Assembly: GCA_014281115.1 (NCBI GenBank)
Contig: JACONQ010000004.1
Span: 744,001 to 808,000, forward strand
DNA from: Laburnicola sp. R22_1
Lineage: Eukaryota; Ascomycota; Dothideomycetes; Pleosporales; Didymosphaeriaceae
Direction of reading: 5' to 3'
DNA: 64,000 nt
In this document: one piece after another, positions 58,157-64,000 of the stretch
Numbering within the stretch: position 1 is the stretch's first letter
Layout of the letters: each line of letters begins with the position of its first letter
Notes under the pieces: model-generated
What the model was told of the DNA's origin: nothing
Database searches by the model: none
The model's input: the letters and a program-made list of their open reading frames with translations, nothing else
Translations under genes and position numbers: made by a program

Positions 58157-58342
58157 TGTTAGATATGCAGCTGTTAGATAGAATAAGCGCGTTGAGGTTG
58201 GATCTGTACAATAAAGTAGGGACTACCTGGCTTGGCACACTAGCGAAGAAGTCAGAACTAGCCGAACACGGTGGACACGAACACAATACAATCATTATTA
58301 TCTATTAAGGCGCATTATCGCATTCAACTATTAAATCTGACA
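58157..58342 (+). repeat. Right LTR of Copia-C
   Basis: 186 bp, TGTTAGATATGCAGC..TTAAATCTGACA. Confidence 0.92.
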
Positions 58343-58347
58343 TCTTT

Positions 58348-61300
58348 ATAGACTTTATTACTAAGCTCCTTATAAATAAAGAAAATATAAATCTAATAGT
58401 AGTATGTAATAGGCTAGGGAAAGGAATAGTTTTAGTCTCCCTACTGAACCTAGAGGTAGAAATTATAGTAGAGGTATTTCTCTATTATATTATAGCCTAC
58501 TATTAGCTCTTTAACACTATAACTTCTAACTATAGAGATTAATTTATAAGCAACTTTTAGAGGTATCTATATAAAAGAATAAAGATCTAGAGGAGATTAT
58601 TCTTCTCTAAGTACCTAGAGATTAATAGTACTATATAATAAAATTAAAAAAATTAGGCTTTATACTACCCTATAGTGCAAATAGTTATTAATAGGCAAGA
58701 AGCCACTTTTACTAAAGTAGGACTATTCTTTCTCTAGTATAGATATAATATAGACCTAGCTAAGCTAGACGCAGAAATAGAAGCTATTAATTACTACTAG
58801 TAGAATTTATAACTAGTAAAGTTTACTAAGGCTTTACTATAAAAGTTCTAAGAAGTTTTTACTTTTATCTAAGCTACAATAGCTAAGTTTTAATAAGAGT
58901 AAGAATAATAAGTAAACTAGCACTAGAGAAACGCTCTAGTATTAAAGAAAGAAAATAAAGTTTAGCTTTAGTATAGGGACTACTTATCTAACTACTATTT
59001 TAATAAAAAGTTAGACTAGAAAAATATCAAGTTTATAGTTATATAAGTAGTAAACTTTTATAATATAAAACTAGATATTCTACCTAGCGTCTACTTAGTA
59101 TTTTTAGTAAACTGTTTCTGCCTAGCTAGGAAAGATTCTCTCCCTAGCTAGATTATAGATAATAGGAAACTAGAGGCTATTATTATTAAAAAAGAAAAGC
59201 AATAGGTTATAAAAAATATCCTAGCTAAAGACTCTACCTAAAGGGGGAGAGGGCCCTAGAGATTACTCTATTAAGTTAAGTAGTTAAATAATATTATTTT
59301 AACTTAGGAACCTACTGCAAATCTCTCTACTATAGAGGTATTAGATTACTAGACAATATACACCTCTCTATTCTAAGATAATAATAGAAAGTTATCTATA
59401 AACGTCTATAGAAACTCTCTAAACTAATAAATATACTATAGCTTCTAGTATAGAAGTTGCATTCCTAGTAGAGAACTTAAAAAACCTCTACTAAAAAGAA
59501 GTTAGGATAAGTCTAGACCTTTAGCCTCCTTTACTAATTACCTAAAGATTAGTAAGAAATAAAACTATAATCTGCTTAGAAGAATAGACAATACTTAAGA
59601 AAGTATAATAAACTTATTAGAAGTATTAGCTCTTATATAAGTAGGTAGAAAAAGAAAGAATTATTCTCTCTATAATAAAACAATATAGGTTCTAAGTAAT
59701 AGGAGGTAAGGTAATTAAAAAGTAAAGAAGAAAGGCTACTTAAAGGGGATATTACAAAGAGGAGAAGTAGATATAGTGTAGCTAAAAAAACTAAAATATT
59801 TAAGAAACTAAGTCTATAGCTTAGCTATATCTATAAAATTATAGACTACTTAAAAGAATACCTCTAGATCCTTATAATAGAGCTAGATGTAAAAGTAGAA
59901 AAATCCTAATATTTTAAAAGAATAAATAGAAATACTACTTCTCTCTAATAGACTTACTATTATCTAGAGTAGGATTAAGAACTATTCTCTTAACCTTCTT
60001 ATAAAGAATAATAGTTTAATTAAAACTAATAGCTGTAAAACATAAAACCTTCTTAATATAATCTAGAAGAGTAGTAATGTTATAACTTTCTAATATCTTA
60101 CTAAAGTAGATAGTCTCTATAATATCTAGAATAAGCTTAACTAGATTTTTATAAAGAGACTTAAGAATAGGTAAAGTAAAAGAAGTAAGTAGCTATAGTA
60201 TAATATTAGCTAAAAAAGATAACTCTAAAACCTAGAATTTATAGTAAGTTTTTTAAAAAGAGCCTAAAAAGTAGTGTAAGTATGTTACTAAATTATAAGA
60301 ATCTAATATAGAAGCTCTATATCCTATCTAGAATATCTAGTATTAGTATTATTTATTTTCGAGGTCTTAAATTAAGTATTTTAAATAGTAGAGTTATACT
60401 TATAAATAAAAACGTTAAGATATGCTTACTAAAGATTAATAAGAGGCTTACTAGTATAACCTTTACTATAAAAAATATATTTTAGAATAGGATTAGTAAA
60501 CTTAGTTTTAGCAAATTTTTTTATAAGCTATTCTAGATCTAGAATATAAATTAGTAAAGAAGAGATTTACTAAAAAATTATTATATCTTACCTAAGCACT
60601 TACTAGAATAGAAAATATAAGCCTTATAGTTATACTTTCTTTTTATAAGCCTTTATATATAAAGAGCAAACTACTTAAGGTAGTACTAGCAGGACCTCTT
60701 ATAAAGATAGGTAGCCTTAAAAATAAAGTTCTTAAATATTATATAGATAGCTTTAAGAGTCTTCTAATTATAGCTTAGGTCCTTAAAGAACTACGTAGAA
60801 TTAGGAAGAAATAACGTAGAAGAACTAAGGAACTAATCCTTAATAGTTCTCTATAGTCTTATTATATATAAACTTCTTAAGGTTCTCTATACTATAAGTA
60901 TCTAGAGTAGAAAGTAAAGGCTTACTATTATAAGTAGAAGTGCTATAAGTTAACACCTTTATAGGGGAATACTAAGCTATAGTTAAAGTAGACTTTATAT
61001 ACTTACCTAGAGTTATAAGGTCTAGTATAAAGTGTTACTTAAAGACTCTACCTATAATAGAAATTAATAATAAGAAAGATAGTAAAGATAGTACTAAAGT
61101 AGAAGAAATAATAAAAGTATAGTGTAATATTAGTAGAAAGCGTCGCAAATATAGTAATAGAGTAGAAAAGAAAAGTAAAAGTAAGGCAAGAATTTTTTTA
61201 TTTACCTTAGCTAGAGTAAACAAGACTAGCGTAAATTTATAACTAAAATAAATAACTATACTCTAGTAACTAAGAGATATAAATATAAACGTATTAGATA

Positions 61301-61524
61301 TAATAACTAGATTACCATACTAAAAGTAGAAGGATAAAAGCCTAGTACTCTTTATAGCTAAGGTACACTTAGAACCTTATAAAGGCTTAGAGTATTATTA
61401 CTAGTATACATAGTATTAGACCTATTCTTAAGACTCTAGATATATAAAAAGGGGATCTGTACTACTACTATAGAGAGTATAGAATATAGCGCTAGAATTT
61501 TTTAGGGGGGGGGGAAGGAGTATA
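58348..61524 (+). pseudogene. Gypsy pol remnant: integrase and chromodomain
   Basis: Begins IFIDFITKLL..VVCNRLGKGI (integrase first Asp), then ITSNYRD (the DRG region, last Asp kept), SNF.RYLYKRIKI and KYLEINSTI, where the family has P-E-T-D-G. A chromodomain-like remnant at about 59150-59345 (DNRKLEAIIIKKEKQ, then LLY.VK.LN, EPTANLSTIEVLDY) marks it as a chromovirus. From 59400 to 61500 no function can be read. The long G run before the right LTR is the polypurine tract. Confidence 0.7.
61504..61520 (+). other. Polypurine tract of the Gypsy element
   Basis: An uninterrupted purine run (agggggggggggaaggag type) directly before the right LTR. It survived because RIP needs CA/TG contexts that are absent here. 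Confidence 0.75.
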
Positions 61525-61700
61525 TATAAGGGGCTAAGCGCTCTTCTACTAATTACTTAGCCTACTACCTTAGAATTTTAAGTCTATGCTTTTACTAAGC
61601 TAGAAGTATATAAGTCTATAGCTAGAGTTACCTTTAAACTCTATTAAATTTATAAGTTTACTTAGGTAACTTTAACTTCTTAGTCTAAAGCCTCCTTATA
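61525..61700 (+). repeat. Right LTR of the Gypsy element
   Basis: 176 bp, starts TATAAGGGGC (TG changed to TA), partner of 30972-31145. Confidence 0.85.
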
Positions 61701-61781
61701 ATATACGCATATTTACGTATTTTTATATAAGTAATTTACTAGCATAAAAATACTTAATAATATATAAATATATATAGACTT

Positions 61782-61890
61782 ATATAGATATATTAAGTAG
61801 GAGGCTCTACCTTTTTGTCATATTATTTTAGATGAAAGCCTTTGTCGTTCTACCCCTAGGTAGTTAATTTAACAATACATATAGATATAT
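61782..61890. mobile_element. SINE-like element, copy 4 (truncated)
   Basis: An 85-bp body, 61794-61878, is flanked by ATATAGATATAT at 61782-61793 and 61879-61890. It lacks the T-rich/TGTGATTACC end found in other copies, starting inside the core at taagtaggagg. Confidence 0.75.
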
Positions 61891-62030
61891 ATAAATAGTC
61901 CAAATAAGAATTCGTTTTAAAACCTTATAACTTTTTATCTAGGAAAGCTCTAAAATTAATTTTTTTAATAAATTTATAAAGGAAATACTAGTCTTTAATT
62001 ATTTAATTTAAAAATACTATATTTATTATA

Positions 62031-62154
62031 TGTGTAGCGTTATATTAACTACCTAGGGTAGCATAATAAAGGCTTTTATCTTGAATATAAAAAAGTAAAG
62101 CCCTCTACTTAGTAATTAAAAAGAGCATAAAAAAGTAGTAATCATAAAAAAGCG
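62031..62154. mobile_element. SINE-like element, copy 5, opposite orientation
   Basis: Starts tgtgtagcgtta..aactacctaggg and ends in taatcataaaaaag. Target duplication not clear. Confidence 0.65.
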
Positions 62155-62928
62155 TATTTAAACTACTAAGCAAGCTTAGCGATCTTAGCGCACACAGCTC
62201 CTATATATAAAGTTAATTTATAAAAAGGCTATAGTTAAAAGTTTAAAAAGAAATATAACTTTAGTATAGTAATACTGCAAACTATCCTTTCTCTACCATT
62301 CTAATTATTATAAACCTACTATTTAGATCATTATAATTAATATAAGTTGATATATTAATAAGTATATACTATTTCTTATAAGTAGTATAAGGGTAATATA
62401 TACTAGATATACTATTACTCTATTACTATATTAAGGTTATTCTTAATAAAACCCCTATTATTACTCTATACTTTACTATCTACTTAAGCATTAACTCTTA
62501 ATTGTCTAATACTAATATACTTACTCACACTAAAAAGTATATGCTAAAAATTTATACTACTATCCTTAATATAACTACGCTAAAGTTCTATTTTATTTAT
62601 TAAATACTTATCTAGCGCAAGAGATAGGTATACTTAAATATTTATAAGATAGTTCTAGTGTACTAGCTAGATTAGCAATTTATCTAGTTTATAAAAAACT
62701 ATAAAATTAAATTTCTACTCTAGTAGACGCAATTACCTTTTATTAGTAATAGAATCCTCTAGTAGGAGATATAAAAAAGTAGAATAATAAGGTTTTTATT
62801 AATACGCTCTAGTGTAGTAAGAGTATTATATAAATCTATAAGATTCTTCTAGCTATTATAGTAGTATTAGCTTATCTAAGTAAGTACACTGCGTAATTAG
62901 CATGTAAGCGCGAATAGTTAATAATACT

Positions 62929-63225
62929 AATAGTGTCTGTATACTATACAGGCAAGGGCACCTAAGAGTATTAAGATTTTAATATTGCCGCATAATAGTA
63001 TTATATAGGGATTATATAATATCTATGCGCTGCGGCCTATATACTACAAGATCTTCTCCTTTCTATCTGTACTCTCTTTAGAGATAAGCAATTAATACTA
63101 AGTTAGTTCTATTATATTATTTCCTTTCCTTATATAATTATCCTATACACCCTCCACACTTACTAATATAGAGTATTAGATATTAATGTCTGTATAGCTA
63201 GCTATAGAGCCTATTTAATAAATAG
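62929..63225 (+). mobile_element. Solo LTR of the Copia-A family
   Basis: A 287-bp LTR, 62934-63220, matches both Copia-A LTRs in length and sequence, with AATAG at 62929-62933 and 63221-63225. Its own target duplication shows that a full element inserted here and was reduced to one LTR by recombination. Confidence 0.88.
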
Positions 63226-63670
63226 TAATAATCTAGATAGATTGTGTATAGCGTAAGTAAATTTTATATAGGTAAAGTGCAAGTAAGTTTAAGACTTAAA
63301 CTATTATTGCATTATTAAGTAATATTTATGGTTAGTTTTTAATTAGAATTTGGTGCTATATATAGTATATATAATCTTCTATCTTAATCTACTTTAACCT
63401 TAAACTAAAAAAAGGTACAAAAGGTGTTTAGTAAGCCGACCCTATTTATTATATAATTAGTTAGTAATTAAAAAAACTCTTTATTTTACTAGTTATTATA
63501 TATATTATATAGTATTATTATATAAAAATATATTACTAATATAATATTATATAACTTGTTAAAAAGGTTTTAATAAAAATAAAGTAGTTAAAAAGTTACT
63601 AAAGTTTATACTTTTACAATAGTATTCTTTACTAAGCTACTAATTTTTATCCAATCTAATTCTTTTAAAA
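63226..63670. other. RIP-degraded DNA, nothing recognisable
   Basis: Very AT-rich, almost no CA/TG, no frame or repeat match found. Probably an older transposon. Confidence 0.5.
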
Positions 63671-63782
63671 AATTATATATAGCGTTAATTTATCTATCTA
63701 GAGGTAGTATAGTAAAGACTTTAATCTTAAATAATATAGTAAAATAAGCAAAGCCACCTACTTAGTAATTAAAAAGAGCGTT
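63671..63782. mobile_element. SINE-like element, copy 6, opposite orientation, strongly RIP-degraded
   Basis: Begins tatagcgttaatttatctatctag and ends at aattaaaaagagcg; lacks the distal end. Confidence 0.6.
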
Positions 63783-63827
63783 AAATTTAAAAATTTAAAA
63801 ATTTAAATTATTTATATTTTTCAACCT

Positions 63828-63962
63828 ATGTGGCGTTAATTTACCTACCTAGGGGTAGGACAACAAAGGCTTTTATCTTAAATAATATAATAAAAAAGCA
63901 GTGCCCCCTACTTAGTAATTAAAAAGAGAGTAAAAAGATAGTAATTATAAAAAAGTGCGTTT
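63828..63962. mobile_element. SINE-like element, copy 7, opposite orientation
   Basis: Begins atgtggcgttaatttacctacc and ends in gtaattataaaaaagtgcg; near full length. Confidence 0.7.
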
Positions 63963-64000
63963 AAAGGGTGTAGAGTATAGGTTAGTTTAAACTATTATTA

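Larger units (their letters stand above)
53188..58347 (+). mobile_element. Copia-C: Copia retrotransposon inserted in the Gypsy pol region
   Basis: LTRs 53193-53378 and 58157-58342 (186 bp each) are flanked by TCTTT at 53188-53192 and 58343-58347. The LTRs differ at a small number of C/T and G/A sites. A purine-rich tract (ctgagggggtg) sits at the left edge of the right LTR. Total length is 5150 bp. RIP damage is intermediate. Confidence 0.92.
30967..61705 (+). mobile_element. Ty3/Gypsy chromovirus-type retrotransposon, RIP-degraded, host of the nested stack
   Basis: LTRs at 30972-31145 and 61525-61700 share sequence along their whole length, differing mainly by C-to-T and G-to-A changes. 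They end in short inverted repeats (TGTGAGGGGC..GCCCCTTATA) and are flanked by ATATA at 30967-30971 and 61701-61705. A polypurine tract lies directly before the right LTR (61504-61520). Fragments of the element's own interior are 31146-33174, 50276-53187 and 58348-61524; the rest is nested insertions. RT, integrase and chromodomain remnants are in the order expected for Gypsy elements. Pol reads on the plus strand. The 5-bp duplication alone would be weak in AT-rich DNA, but the LTR pair and polypurine tract support the same ends. Confidence 0.85.

Noticed and set aside
61504..61520. Long G run as a telomere-like or G-quadruplex feature
   Set aside because: Its position directly before the right LTR makes it the Gypsy polypurine tract.
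30967..61705. A giant cargo-carrying element (Starship-like)
   Set aside because: No tyrosine recombinase gene or cargo genes; all content is explained by nested known transposon classes.

Overview
The window is nuclear DNA of a filamentous ascomycete (Pezizomycotina), most likely a dothideomycete such as a Pleosporales species. Short 48-170 bp introns with GT..AG ends and CTAAC/CTGAC branch sites, fungal gene families, and a sharp switch from gene-rich, GC-balanced DNA (1-30.9 kb) to very AT-rich DNA in which CA and TG dinucleotides are almost absent (30.97-64 kb) all point there. That dinucleotide loss is the footprint of repeat-induced point mutation (RIP). Genus level is inference.

Gene-rich half (1-30.5 kb): the C-terminus of an unrecognised gene; a frame-broken Gfd2/YDR514C-type nuclease-fold gene; tRNA-splicing endonuclease subunit Sen2; a mitochondrial phospholipid scramblase (Aim25 type); a sulfite oxidase; the ERAD ubiquitin-conjugating enzyme Ubc7; a divergent protein-kinase-like protein; a 1685-residue telomere ssDNA-binding (POT1/Cdc13-type OB fold) protein with internal repeats; nucleoside diphosphate kinase; glucosidase II alpha; a DDX60-like Ski2-family helicase with seven exons; and a secreted carbohydrate-esterase family 1 enzyme. 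Most are housekeeping genes with no operon-like logic, although Ubc7 and glucosidase II both serve ER protein quality control. Exon structures were worked out by hand from reading-frame continuity and splice signals.

Transposon half (30.97-64 kb): this is one nested stack. A chromodomain Ty3/Gypsy element (LTRs 30972-31145 and 61525-61700, duplicated target ATATA) was hit by two Copia-type elements: Copia-A (33180-50270, target ATAGG) and Copia-C (53193-58342, target TCTTT). Copia-A carries two pogo-type DNA transposons, Pogo-A (35188-37100) and Pogo-B (39114-49038). Pogo-B is split by Pogo-C (39523-47574), and Pogo-C is split by Copia-B (39884-45816, target ACAAT). Copia-B has two identical 206-bp LTRs and a 1596-codon open pol frame. 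Every layer is bounded by its own target-site duplication, and the RIP load falls from the outer to the inner layers. A short SINE-like family (~130 bp, 11-12 bp target duplications) occurs at least seven times, including one copy that abuts the Sen2 stop codon. The last 2.3 kb hold a Copia-A solo LTR and four SINE-like copies.

Points most worth a second look: the complete insertion history readable from target duplications; the shared layout of the three pogo termini (a family-specific motif at offset 15, repeated 17 bp later in five of six ends); the SINE-like family; and the repeat-rich telomere protein.
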